A DNA stretch of 64,000 nucleotides from positions 51,583,662-51,647,661 of the forward strand of contig JALGQZ010000001.1 of NCBI GenBank assembly GCA_023105745.1, written 5' to 3'. A program made the position numbers and the translations under genes. Below the pieces are notes generated by a model. The model did no database searches. It was not told the DNA's origin and was given only the letters and a program-made list of their open reading frames with translations. The stretch's first letter is position 1, and each line of letters begins with the position of its first letter. Shown piece after piece: positions 1-10,759 of the stretch. The DNA is from Austropuccinia psidii (lineage: Eukaryota; Basidiomycota; Pucciniomycetes; Pucciniales; Sphaerophragmiaceae).

Positions 1-374
1 ATCGTTCAATCAACCCAAAAACCCTTATTTTTGGTGTGTTTTACATATATAAACACTTTAAGCCTTCAATAATGTCCATCTTTCAATTAAAAAGGACACC
101 TCTTACTGTAGAACCAAGAGTATTAGAGGCATGGTTAGGTATATTGAGAATTTCAATTGCCCTTTACAGAACCACTTTTTTGATGATACTTGCTAATTAC
201 AAGCTTATCTGTGAGATACTGGTATACAAACCATGTGCCAGATATCCTGAAGCTGTATTTCTGACGTGTAATTGTTAATTTTAATTGCACTGTCATAATA
301 CAAGGGTACAATATAGAAATATATTTCCAAGAGGCCATTCTTAGACATGAAAACAGCCTTTTCAGAGGTCTCAA

Positions 375-737
375 GTGGAATTAAGCCCTCTTTTCCTGTT
401 TGATTCAGTGGAAGAAAACTACATCCCACTTGAGACCCAGTCACAGGCCAACACACCAGTGACACCCTCAGAACCAGAGGGAAGCAAGGGAAAAGGAAAG
501 AGGCACAGAAAAGGCCTTATAACATCCAAAAGGTGGACACCAATTGCCACTCAGAGGATTAGAAAAGCACCAAACTCTGAATCAATACAAGGTAAACCAA
601 CCTTAACCACTTATACAGGGAAGATTAAAATCATTAACCTAGTTTTAACCTCTAAACGCAAATTGCCAAAATATGTAGACAGAAAATTTGTACAAGGCAC
701 CGTCACAGGTAAATACCTAAGAAAATTAAGTTGTTGA
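375..737 (+). CDS. Short upstream reading frame of the family-A element (120 aa)
   Basis: A Lys/Arg- and Thr-rich open frame lying 5' of the gag frames. A homologous frame exists at the same place in element B on the minus strand (about 39440-39130), sharing the TPVTPSEPEGSKGK-type segment and the KFVQGTV segment. Conservation between two copies suggests it is part of the element's coding design, perhaps the first part of Gag or a separate small product joined by splicing or frameshifting. It has no recognisable domain. It could also be leader sequence that happens to be open. Confidence 0.45.
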   Translation: MELSPLFLFDSVEENYIPLETQSQANTPVTPSEPEGSKGKGKRHRKGLITSKRWTPIATQRIRKAPNSESIQGKPTLTTYTGKIKIINLVLTSKRKLPKYVDRKFVQGTVTGKYLRKLSC

Positions 738-852
738 CTTTTTTCAAACACTGATATGTCACCTGTACACCTCAGAAACCTTGGCTTCCAAAGGAACCAG
801 CTAGAGGACAGAGAAGGCTTATCCAGAACCAGAAGACCTGGAGGAGGACATC

Positions 853-1416
853 TTGGACACAGTGGTGGATGGAAAGACATTGAGGGAAATCATACCCACT
901 CTTCCATTGACATTCCAATTCAACAGAGACCTCAGACCAGGGGACTGGAAGGATATGAATCAAGTTCTTCAGATACAACAACTTCTCAAAGACCTCTTTA
1001 AATTGAGAATGGACAACAAGAGGTTAAACCTAACACCCCACTGGGCAGAACTTGGGGCAAGTTGCCAGAAAATATGTCTCAAAGAGATAGAATTCAAAGA
1101 CCTTATGGTAATCACCAAAGGTTGGAATCCCACCAAACATTTCAGACTCCTGGAGATGAGGGAAAACAGGATAAGGCAGAATCAGGCCACTATCCCAGCT
1201 ATAGAAGAACAGCTGACCCAGACAGGGCATACTCAGATTCCTTCAGGCTCACAAGAAGCAGGCCAAACCAGCTCTCCAGTGGCTTCACACCATTCAGGAA
1301 CCAGAAGATCAGTGGCCAAGAGTCACCATTCTTCACAATCCCAGGTAGTTTCCAGGAGAAGACAAGGATACAAGGGCAAAAACAATACCTCTTTCAACCA
1401 AATGCAGAAAGAGTAA
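853..1416 (+). CDS. N-terminal Gag-region frame of element A, overlapping the second gag frame (187 aa)
   Basis: This frame reads as an amphipathic, protein-like sequence (the DGKTLREIIPTLP segment near its start, then WKDMNQVLQ and HWAELGASC). The same frame is open in element B at 39099-38701. It overlaps by over 350 bases a second open frame that starts as SPVHLRNLGF at 756 and continues, after a stop at about 1001, from 1062. Both frames are retained in both copies, so the overlap is probably a property of the family. The hydrophobic pattern suggests this is the structural N-terminal Gag domain. Downstream shifts in A make the product non-functional. Confidence 0.5.
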   Translation: MDTVVDGKTLREIIPTLPLTFQFNRDLRPGDWKDMNQVLQIQQLLKDLFKLRMDNKRLNLTPHWAELGASCQKICLKEIEFKDLMVITKGWNPTKHFRLLEMRENRIRQNQATIPAIEEQLTQTGHTQIPSGSQEAGQTSSPVASHHSGTRRSVAKSHHSSQSQVVSRRRQGYKGKNNTSFNQMQKE

Positions 1417-2371
1417 GACCAAATGATCCAGAAGCTGTTGGACTTGGTGGAAGAAGTACACAAGGACCAGAAATAGTTGTACATACTTCTAGAATCAGTA
1501 GCCCCATTAATAGAAATATTACCCCCACTCAGACTGAACATAATGTTGTTACACCTGAGAGTAACCTGAACAGTGATTCACTGTGGTTACAAATGTACCA
1601 ATTTTCTGAACAAACTCACAAGCAGCTTGCCGAACTCCAAGCAAGCCATGAGAGGATGAAAACATTAACAGCCTCCATGGATAAAATTGTAAAAATTCTT
1701 CAGGCGGAACATGCTCAATTGAGTAAAGCCTCTGAAGAGACAAACAAAAGACTGAATCAATTCTTTGAAGAACAATAGCACAGGAAAAGGGACAGGGATT
1801 GTCTGGATCAAGACAGGAACAAAGTTTTTAATGTACTCCATAACATGAAGCCCCAACCACAAGGCCACGTGATAGATAATCCATATCACCAAGAGGACAT
1901 CAAACCAGCTGGCATATTGGTGAATAAGCCAAGATCTCTGTCTCAATATCAGGATGGAGAAAATATGTCTTATTCTGAGAAGGAAGGCTTGAAACAGCTT
2001 CCAGAGGCCTCAGGCTGGCCCAAAATCTCTGGAACAGGAGCATATGATCAGATGGAGCCCATTGATTCTATTAATGGACTCTGAATTGATGTACCAAGCC
2101 TACCAGACTACTGGATTACTGCTAGAATCAATACAGAATTACAAGGACATGCTAGTATTAGGTACACAGAAATGAAAGAAATCCATGACAGGAGAAACTG
2201 GCCTTGGTGGAAGAGTCAAATAATTCACAAGTACAGTAATGGTGCTTGAAAATGGAAAAAGACCATGTCATTTGAAAACAAGACGTATTCTGTTGACAAA
2301 GCTCCATATGAATGGTGTCTTGGACAGTCTAAAAGACTTCAAGCCATTGTTCATCAAATGAACATTCAGAT
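1062..2371 (+). pseudogene. Gag (capsid region) of element A, broken
   Basis: The frame from 1062 to 1778 corresponds to the Ser/Gln-rich N-terminal half of Gag and ends in a coiled-coil-like segment (SMDKIVKIL to NKRLNQFFEEQ) at a stop near 1779. Homology continues beyond it in 1845-2084 and 2265-2371, through a segment matching the B capsid region (SEKEGLKQLPEASGWPK), so stops at 1779 and 2082 and a stop near 2250 are inactivating. The sequence is cut at codon MNIQ by the E1 insertion; the rest of this capsid, including the CCHC knuckle, is at 46012 onward. Family Gag proteins package element RNA in cytoplasmic particles; this copy cannot make one. Confidence 0.8.
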
Positions 2372-3977
2372 TGTCACAGGGGCTCTTATGGAAGCAAGAG
2401 TGGCCTGGAACTCAGGAATCAAGAACTCACTTGGAGGGCTCCAAAAGATATAAGGAATAATAAGGATTAAATTTCTTTAAAGAAGAATAGGGGAAAAGAC
2501 AAGTATGCCAAGGATAAAAGAGAAAGATAAGAAGCCAAAGGCCAAGAAGCCAACCAAGGAAATCCCCAATTCACTGTTTCAACCTGCCAGAAAAGAAAAT
2601 GGAATTAGTAAAGGATATGACCACCAATATCCACTGACAGGCAAGGAATAAAAAGAGAAAGGGTGCTTAATGACTGACTTAAGATTATCAGTATTAACTT
2701 TAATTAAGTAAAATAAAATAAAGATAAAAAGAAATCCAATATATTACTTAACTGGGGAAAGAATGACCAGGTGCTGAAAGGTGGCCAGTATATGTGACAA
2801 GTTGAAAGACTGATCATGGAAGGTGAATCACTTGCTGTATTGTCTGAATTGAGTCAATAAAGATCTGGCCATCTTGAAATTTTAATTATGTGACTGAATT
2901 CCCACAGTGGAATATAAATTGGCCCAATTGGGCCAAGTACATACAGGTTGATTGATTGCCACCTGTATGAACCAATTGAGTTGTCCGAGGAGTATTGAGA
3001 TACTTGATGCCTTGACAGCTGAATGAAAATATGTATACCCTCTGAGAATGTCCCTTGGAATAATCCTGTATGAATTGCCAACCCAACTCCTGCAGGGCCA
3101 GGTGATTGGGATCCTTGAATGGTCTTCTGATTGCCACCATGGATTGCCAGACTGATGAGTTAAGAAATCCTCCTTCAAAATGGGCGTTGGATTTTCAGAC
3201 CTTGATTTGGAAAGATGGAATTGGGTCCTGAAAACGTCACCATTGAATTTCTGAGCAAAAATGGTGCATAATGGTGTATAATACCATATATGCACCACTC
3301 CTGAAACCTTGAGTACAGAGTGCATGGAGGAATGGAAGAATTCCCCTTAAGGTGAGGGGAAAGCTTGAGTGGAGCTGATCTGGTGGTTATTGGCCAAAAA
3401 TGGGTCCTGAGGGTCCTATGGCAATTTTGGGTTTGGATGGGATTTGGGACCAAGATTGGCTCAGGTGGGCCCACCTGGCCTTGGGGGCTAATTGACTGCC
3501 CCCTTTGGTCCCTTTTGGCCCCATTGAATTAGGCCAAAAGGGGCCTAAATGGCCCACAGACCGCGGACCGCGGCGTATGGACTGTGGACCGTAGAAGCCA
3601 TAGGGGGCCTAAATGGCCCAAAAAGGCCATTTAGGCCCTAGACCCCCCAATGAAAAAGGGTGTCCCAGAAGGGCTGGTTCTGGCTAGAGGGCGCAAAACC
3701 CCCTAAGACACAAAAGGACACCCCCAGGCCCAAAAACAAGGATAAAGACCTGGGGGGTTGGGGATATGGAAGAATTGGCCAGGGAGGCCAAGGATGGCAG
3801 GATATGGCCTGAGGCCATAAAAGGCCAGGGGAGAGTGATATGGCCAAAATGCCATAGAGAACCAGAAGGGGTCAAATTGGCCATAAGGATATGGTGTGGC
3901 CAATTGGCCCCAACTTGGTCCCAGGTTGGAATTGCCACAACACCAATGGAGGAGGGTCATTATTTGTGGTTGTGACA
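2372..3977 (-). repeat. 3' LTR of E1 (1606 bp)
   Basis: On the plus strand it starts TGTCACAGG and ends TGTGACA, so it has TG...CA termini extended to TGTCACA/TGTGACA inverted ends. It is similar along its length to the LTRs at 29969-31618, 40883-42620, 44396-46011 and 58475-59994. A stretch at about 3530-3640 is rich in GGCC and CCGCGG and contains a hairpin of AAATGGCC and GGCCATTT. No protein is encoded; open frames across it are chance. Confidence 0.92.
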
Positions 3978-3990
3978 GTACCCCCTACCT
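3978..3990 (-). promoter_or_regulatory. Polypurine tract of E1
   Basis: Read on the minus strand, the bases just before the 3' LTR are AGGTAGGGGGTAC, a purine-rich run directly abutting the LTR start. This is where plus-strand DNA synthesis is primed in LTR retrotransposons, and it confirms the minus-strand polarity of E1. Confidence 0.75.
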
Positions 3991-4719
3991 TTAATGGCGA
4001 GCTCCTGAGAACCAAGATAAGGTAGAAGGCTATTGAGGATGTTGAGATGGATTGGATGTAGGGATTCCAGAGGTATTTGAGTGTTGAAAACAAAAATTTT
4101 GAACTGATAAAAGTCTTGGCATATGAATTGAGGTTGAATTGGTCTTCTCTTGACATTTGGCTTGAAAATGTTGAAGACATGATTTTGGTGTAAAGACTTT
4201 GGCATTAAGAGCTATAAGAAAATAAATGTTTACAAAATATAAAGAATAAAAAAGCAAAAGAAAATATTCATCAGGGATTTTGACAGTTGATTTTGAAAGT
4301 GGCCAAGGACCTGTATAACAGAATTTGATTCCAGATGCTCACAGAGTGGCCAAGGGGATGTCTTTAAAGATTGTAGACCCCTAAGGGAAGTGCACACCAG
4401 GAGAGGAACTTACTTTTGGTAGTTACCACTCCGGCCAGTGCCATAAATAAGAAACGTTTTGATAAAAGAATGTGTTGAAAGGATAATATCTTGGGAAGGA
4501 AAATAAGAAAGGAATGTTCCATTTGCCAAAGTGTAAATGGCTATAAATTGGAATTGATATTGAAAGCCAGGCCAAAGGATCTGTGTCCAAATTGCAAAGT
4601 GCTCACAGAGTGGCGAAGGTGATGCATACAACAGAAAAGAGTAGAATACCCCTAAAGGTGCATACCAGGAGTGGGAATCACTTTTGGTAATTCCTCTCCC
4701 CACCAAGCACCATTAAGAT
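3991..4719 (-). other. Noncoding tail of E1 with an imperfect direct repeat
   Basis: About 730 bases lie between the end of pol and the purine tract with no protein-like frame. A segment of roughly 110-130 bp occurs twice, about 270 bp apart: at about 4318-4437 and 4588-4700. Both copies contain GCTCACAGAGTGGC, then CCCCTAA, CACCAGGAG and ACTTTTGGTA. This looks like a tandem duplication of 3' untranslated sequence. Confidence 0.55.
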
Positions 4720-6811
4720 TCAAGCTTTTGAAGAATTGGGTCCTGGCTTGTAAGGATACAAAGAATGAAAATCTTTGACAAGTTCAGGACAATTCTTGAG
4801 GTTTTCAGCTGGTTCCCATGTGGATCTTTCTGAGTCTCGACTGAAACCTTCCCATTCCACCAGATACCATAACTTTCTTCTCTTGAGCTTTGAATCCAGT
4901 ATTTGAAAGAATTCCCATTCCTCTTCTTCTTAAATGATGATTGGAGGAGGAGGCTCTTGATGCAGATTTGGGATTGTTGATGTCTTGACTGGTTCCAAGA
5001 GTGAAATATGCAATACTGGGTGGATGGATTTCAATTGAGATGGTAAGCATGAGTACTGACTTTCTTCAAGATTGGAAAAGGACCCAACCATCTTTCAGAC
5101 AGCTTTTTGGTGGGTCTGGTTGAGTTGATGTTCTTGGAAGAAAGCCATACCATGTCACTGGGACTGAAAACAGGTGGACTTGCTCTACTTTCATCTGCAT
5201 ACCTCTTAAACCGGTTTATGGCAACTTCAAGTTCTCTCTTGACGTCTTGTTGTACTGATTGAATATCTGTTGATAACTTTCCACCAGGATTATATTGAGT
5301 GATGCAAACTGAGTCAAATTGTGGATCTCTTCCATAAACAGTGAAAAACAGGGATTGCTTGGTTAAAGAGTGATCAGAATTATTGTAGGCAACTTCAGCC
5401 AGAGGGAGTCAGGTGTTCCAATCATCTTGATGATAACTGACATACATCCAAAGGTACTGTTGCAGTATCTGATTTACCCTCTCTGTCTGTCCATCAGTTT
5501 CTGGATGGTAAGCAGTTGACAAATCTCTTGAAATCTTGAGCTGCTGACAAAGATTGGTCCAAAAGGAAGAAACAAAAAGGGGACCTCTATCACTGACAAT
5601 GCTTGAATGAAGGCCATGCTTTGGAAAGATATTATTGATGAATAAATGGGCCAAATCTAGTGAAGTGATTGAGTAAATTGTTGGAATGAAAACTGCCATT
5701 TTTGAGAATCTGTCCACTATGACAAGAATTGAGTCAAATGAGTTGGACAGTGGCAGTTGAGTGATGAAGTACATTGAAAGAAAAATCCAAGACCCATTTG
5801 GAATTGGAAGAGTTTTGAGGAGTATAAACTTTTTATGATGGATATTCTTGTTTCTTGAACACTGTTGACAGGATGAAACATAATCCTTGATGAATTGATT
5901 CATGCTGGACCAGTGGAAATCCCGCTTGACAAGCTTGAGGGTGTTGTCTTGGCCAGGGTGTCCAGCTAGAGGCAAGTCATGACGCTTTTGAAGAATGGTG
6001 AGTTGAATTGTGGGTTATTTGGGACCACCACCCAATCTTGGAAGAGAAGAAGTTGGGAAGAGGAATCAAGAGAATAATCCTGAATGGATTTACCTTTGCC
6101 CAATTTTTGAAGAATACTTCTGTACTGAGAATCTTGCAATAGGGCCTTCTGAATTGAATCAATAAAATTTGAGAAAGATTTCACCTTGACTGAAAAATTT
6201 CTTGAAGGTTGGACTTCATCCTTCTTGATGAGCTGTTGAAAGTTCATTGGATTCTTGCTGATAAAGTCCTCCCCCTCTCCGGATAAACGTTATCCCGACG
6301 TGATAAGGCATCTGGAAGAGTAGCTAGGCGGCCAGGGCAGTAAGTGATTGAGAAATGGAATTCATAAAGGAACTCAGCCCAGCAGGCTTGACGGCAAGTA
6401 AGGACTTTTGAAGACATAAAGTACTGAAGAGAGGAATCATTGGTGAGAACTTCAAAAGGAGAGGACAGACAAAGAAGAAAAGCCCTCCAGCGCTTGAAAG
6501 CCCAGACTATTCCAAGGAGTACATTGTCATGAATCTCATAGTTCAGCTCTTCTGGAATACACTTGCGGCTGTTGAATGAAATGGGATGTTTTCCTGAGTC
6601 AGAGACCTGACTCAGTACAGCACCCAAGGCATAATTGGATGCATCAGTCTCTACAATGGTGGGTAGGGAAGGATTGGAGTGGTGGTGAAAGCCTCTTTGA
6701 GTTGGTGAAACTGGCTGAGATCTTCCTCATTGAGGGGGAAACAGGAATCTTTCTTTAGGAAACTGGTGAGTGAACTGATCTTATTTGAATAATTCTTGGT
6801 GAAACAGTGGT
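4720..6811 (-). pseudogene. E1 pol, C-terminal part: RNase H, integrase and chromodomain
   Basis: Read from 6811 downward, the sequence picks up the RT thumb/connection (FTKNYS), then RNase H (about 6660-6244, ending in PDALSRRD), then integrase. The integrase keeps an H2C2-type zinc motif (GHPG...CQQC near 5960-5840) and the catalytic set: D in ILVIVDRFSK, D in IVSDRGP and E in DGQTERVNQ. A stop at about 5408 replaces a Trp codon (TGG to TGA); further shifts follow. The last 80 residues form a chromodomain (LWYLVEWEGF, STWEPAENL) that ends at 4720. Chromodomains at the Pol C-terminus define chromoviruses and are known to steer integration toward marked chromatin. The 5' end joins the RT at 27682 once the DNA transposon is removed. 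Confidence 0.88.
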
Positions 6812-6814
6812 AGA

Positions 6815-6860
6815 CACCGGGGCGAATCTCGTGTCAATCGTCGGCGATTGACTTCACGTC
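6815..6860 (+). repeat. Left terminal inverted repeat of the DNA transposon
   Basis: Forty-six bases that match the complement of 27633-27678 with two differences (positions 5 and 18 from the end). The repeat contains its own hairpin, TCAATCG-TCGG-CGATTGA at 6834-6851. It begins CACCGGGG directly after the AGA duplication. Confidence 0.93.
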
Positions 6861-6935
6861 AAGCAAACGTCAAGCAGGATAAAAGTCGAGCTCACGTCAA
6901 GCGAAAATCAAGCGAACGTCGAGCACACGTCACAC
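6855..6935 (+). promoter_or_regulatory. Left subterminal repeat array (CGTCAAGC-type)
   Basis: Just inside the terminal repeat, CGTCAAGC occurs at 6857, 6868 and 6894, with variants (ATCAAGC, CGTCGAGC, ACGTCAC) between and after. In plant CACTA elements, short subterminal repeats are the binding sites of the second element protein (TnpA). The matching role here is inference. Confidence 0.6.
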
Positions 6936-7146
6936 TCTGGTCTTACACCAAATCCTGTGACATCCAATAATATTGGTTCCCCTGTGCCTTCAACTCAGAT
7001 TCCTCACCGCCTGATCATCCCACAACCGTCCGATGATTGGTAAAAATTACACCAGACCCGCCTGTTTTCACACACACACATCAAAGATGTCCTTCAGCCA
7101 GTCTTGATGTAGGCGGGGGGTTTGACTTCACCAGGTCATCCATGAA

Positions 7147-7335
7147 GTGTGCGTGTGCATGCGTGGGGGCGGGTGCGTTTGCGTGTGCATTGGCGTGTGC
7201 GGGTGGGTTTGCGTGTGCATTGGCGTGTGCGGGTGGGTGTGCGTGTGCGGGTGCGTGTGCGTGTGCATTGGCGCGTGCTGGTGGGTGTGCGTGTGCGTGT
7301 GCATTGGCGCGTGCGGGTGCACATGCGGGTGTGGG
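7147..7335 (+). repeat. GT-rich minisatellite
   Basis: About 190 bp of imperfect tandem units built on GTGCGTGTGCATTGGC and GTGCGGGTGG. Purine-pyrimidine alternation is nearly continuous. Long frames through it on both strands consist of Cys/Val/Arg or His/Thr repeats and are artefacts. It lies in the 3' flank of the transposase gene. Confidence 0.85.
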
Positions 7336-7598
7336 TACGCAAAAGCCGATTCCGCTTCCAACATGATGATGGCGCAGTTAGAAATCTTGGATGCTGTGAA
7401 AGGTGAGTGTATGGGTCATTTGATCATTGGACTTGGCTTATTCACACTGTACCCAATGTCAAAATAGTAAGTTCTTTGTGGCAATGTGAAATAATGGGCT
7501 TTGCTTGTCACAATGGCATGTCTCTGTCACTAAATTTTGAGGCAATTATTTCACTAGCAAAATTGCTAATGAATCTGAGAGATTTGCATTTTAGTAGA

Positions 7599-10500
7599 CT
7601 AAATATCATGAAATAACGGCTTTATCATTACAAGCAGTCCACATGACAGAGCTTTGTTATCATACAATCCACAGTTACCTTCTATTTCTTCTTCAGATAT
7701 AATCAAGTGTCCATCATCAAAACCAACAGCTTTATAAATATTCAGATGCGGCCAATCTGGTAGGAAATTCACATCAATCTTCAAAGGCTTTAAAATCAGA
7801 AAGTTATTGTTCAGTATGCTAGATGGCTCAGAGACTTTGAAAATGCTATCAATAATACCAAATTGTCGTGAGTTGCCCCTCAGAAAACATATCACACTGT
7901 TGCTGATATTTTTGGATTCAGTTGAAAATATATTGTTCCCAATATTAATGTTTGAAACTGGAAAATACCAAGGTGAGACAATCCTTGAAGTGGGAGGACT
8001 TGTGGATTGCACGGTAGTGTCTAAGCTGATCCAATCAACTATTTCCCTTGTTGCATGAAAAGTCTGTAAGTACTCAACCAGGCAATCATAATTTTGTTGG
8101 TCATGGCGGGATGGCTTGTTATATTTATGGTGATTGAACACGGCAGGTGGCTGTGATTCGAAAAGCTGTTTTATTTCACATGGCACAGATGGGGATTTCA
8201 GGAGAACGGAAAGGTTGGAACATCGACAGATATGTTGAAGTAAGGTTTTATCTATATCATCTATTCAGAGTTGCAAAAAGTTAGTCTTATTCAGTTCAGG
8301 TGTTTAATCAATGTGAATATATTGATCTTATTAATTGACTTACATATCTTGTTATTTGTTGGCATCTTTGCAAATACTCCAATCAAGCGCTCATAACCCC
8401 ATGTGGCTGAGGCTTGTGCTGGGCCCCAACGTTGGAAGAGTTCGGGAATATGATCAGCAAAATGATGATTTGGTTTACTTTTCTGTTTTGGGAACAGGTG
8501 TTGATTGGAAAGGCGGAATTTTTTCCAATGTTCAGCAAATGCAGTCGCATCATCTATTGAAACAGTCCAGCTTGTGGCAATGTTGATAGCACTAATCAAA
8601 TGGAATGTATTCTTGGCTAGTTCATTTGCAAGTTCTTCTGACTGACCCATTTTTCTTTGAGTGTTGGCAGATTGGTGTGCATCTAATGACATCTGTTGAC
8701 TGAGCATTAGAAATGGAATATAGACCTTATATAAGAGAGCCCATTCAGCGGCTTTTAAGCTACCATGAGAGGGGGAACCCATTTTGCGGGGAACTCTTGT
8801 CCATGATGAGGGAATTATGGTCTCAGATATGATTTGTCGGAGATGCTCAAGAGCCTCACCCTTGATCTGGTGATCACTCAGTGCAGTGATATCCAATTCA
8901 GAGGGTATTTCAGAAGTGGGGATGTAATCGGCATCAAATGAAGGAATCTCCGCAGAACCACTAGATGGATGTTCTGTGTTAGGGGTGGGCATTGGGAAGT
9001 AGTTTTTTCGGGTGGAAGTAGTGGGGAGTGGCTCATTTATTATTTTTGCTGCGTCTCTTCTCAGGGAGCGGGCCTCTCTCAATGTGATTTTATCAAGAGA
9101 GCTGTTGGAGGTCATGGAATCTGAGTCTGAACTGTTGGTGTCATTGGATTTCCTGCGGGACCTGAAGTAAATTTTTGATTTCGCCTCTGGAATGCACAAT
9201 TTGAAAGTTGCATGATCCTTCAAAATTCCAAGTATTAAATTATGCATTATGTCAAGATTAACCATTCTGGTTGCATCCCAATACGGAAGGTCTTCCAAAA
9301 TTGAATATCGCACTCCATACTCAGAGAAAATTGCTTGTCTTTGTTGTGGGGTTGCCCGAAGCCATTTGGCAATGGTTGATTTATGACTTTGGTATGAGCG
9401 CGTGTAGTGAAATTGAGGACCAATTTCTTCAATTTGAGCTTTGTGAATGGTGCAAAAATTACAAAAGTGGTTTCCTGAATGGGAAATAAATCCAGTAAGC
9501 TTGCGCATGGCAACCACATCCTCAATGGCTGTGAGGATGGCAACACGGATAAAGGATCCTGATGGACCTGTTGAGGTGGGTGCAAAATGGTAACCTTGCC
9601 ATAGCTCTTTGAGCTCGTTGATGAGTGGCATTAATAGATAATTCAATTGAAGCGCAGTTGGCTCCTTCGGACCAGGGATGATTCCTGCAACATAGACATT
9701 CTCGGGCTTCAATCTTTCACTTGGGGGGAGATTAAGACAAATAAGCATGATAGGTCCAATGCTAGCCAACCGGGTTGACTTTCCATGTGCATTAAACCAG
9801 TCCACATATATGGAGAAGGCCAATGCACCAGGAATGGACATGAATGGGGGGTCATGGATATTTCTAGTGCCAGTGAAGCGTCTCCAGACCAATCCATCCC
9901 AGACGTCACGTTTTGGGGAATCTTCGGGAGTTTGGGATTGTTGATGTTGATGCAGAATGTCCATAATTCCAGCCTGCTGGAGGAATCTGGCAAGCCAATT
10001 TTTGAATGGTTGATAAATGAAATGTTTTGTTGGTATAAATTTTTGCTTCATGTTGGTTGTGTTTTGGGTTTGGGGTTCAGATGAATAGATGAATTTGCCT
10101 AATGATTGTGTGCAAGGGGGATCATGATCATTTGGGTCATTATGGCGTTGACAGTGGGGTTGGTCAGTTGTGACTGATTCAGTAAGGCCATTAAGAGAGA
10201 AACATTGAGGACAACATATATAGTTTTGAATCACTGGCTCCAATTGGAGATGTTCAAATATGGTACTCAGATCTTGAGGTATATGGAATGCAGGAGCGGG
10301 GGGACCAGCTGAGCTTGAGATACTGGACTTGATCAGCAGGTTCAGGGCGGGGTTGAGTATGCGTGAAGCCCTGCGGGGTAAATTATACCTTAATGATAGA
10401 ATGGCAGATATTATCATTCCTAGGTCTTGTGGGGGAAGGGTTTGACTGCCACTATATGGTTTCTGTGCAGTTGAATTGAGACCCGCAGGAGTTGAGAAAG

Positions 10501-10759
10501 TGCTTTGGGTCAAACGTGAATAATCAGCTGGGAAGATTTGATCCAATAGAATTTGTGGGCACCCAGATCCTGATGCAGAAGTAGGGATGTTTGGAAGGGA
10601 TTTGGGTGCAATGGTTGATTTGAGCTTTTTAATGTGCTGTTTATATTGGAAAGGTGTGAAGGCAACTCCTTGCCTATCACCCTCAGGGGAAGAATGTGTT
10701 TGAGTTGAGCAGTGTTGACACATGCATATACGCATTGAGGAATATGGCCGGGTTGTCAT
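7599..10759 (-). CDS. Tnp2-type (Transposase_21-like) CACTA transposase
   Basis: Two exons, 10759-8344 and 8260-7599, joined by an 83-bp intron (GTAAGT...TAG) whose removal keeps frame and gives 1025 aa. The family cuts and pastes the element in the nucleus by binding its ends. The N-terminus has cysteine pairs (CMCQHC at 12-17 and CCPQC at 182-186, with a later PHC), likely zinc binding. The catalytic core is recognisable: IYVDWFNAHGKS (Asp320), then AIEDVVAMRK (Asp414) followed by a HFCNFC knuckle (433-436), then NLDIMHNL (Asp503). These are candidate DDD/E positions; the final acid is not assigned with certainty. The start gives the expected Cys-rich head. It diverges from the gene at 11720 across 960 bp. 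No stop or frameshift is seen, so it may be active. Confidence 0.88.

Larger units (their letters stand above)
1..2371 (+). mobile_element. 5' part of Ty3/Gypsy element A (leader and N-terminal gag)
   Basis: This is the oldest layer of the nest. It matches, in opposite orientation, the 5' internal part of element B around 38000-39850, starting in the leader a few dozen bases from the window edge; the 5' LTR must lie before base 1. The reading stops abruptly at 2371 in the middle of gag, and the same gag resumes at 46012. The five bases before the break (2367-2371, CAGAT) are repeated at 46012-46016, so the break is an insertion with a target-site duplication and not a deletion. The element is dead: gag has in-frame stops near 1779 and 2082 and several frame changes. 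I am confident of the family and of the join. Confidence 0.88.

Noticed and set aside
3766..3975. Short frames in the LTRs (also at 30000-30590, 41820-42510 and 45433-46009)
   Set aside because: They occur in homologous LTRs on both strands and derive from GGCC-rich repeats, not genes.
7037..7467. Overlapping open frames of Cys/Val/Gly or His/Thr/Pro repeats on both strands
   Set aside because: They are translations of a GT-rich minisatellite in all frames, with no protein-like composition.
7599..8186. Separate gene downstream of the transposase
   Set aside because: An 83-bp intron at 8261-8343 joins it in frame to the transposase as its C-terminal exon.
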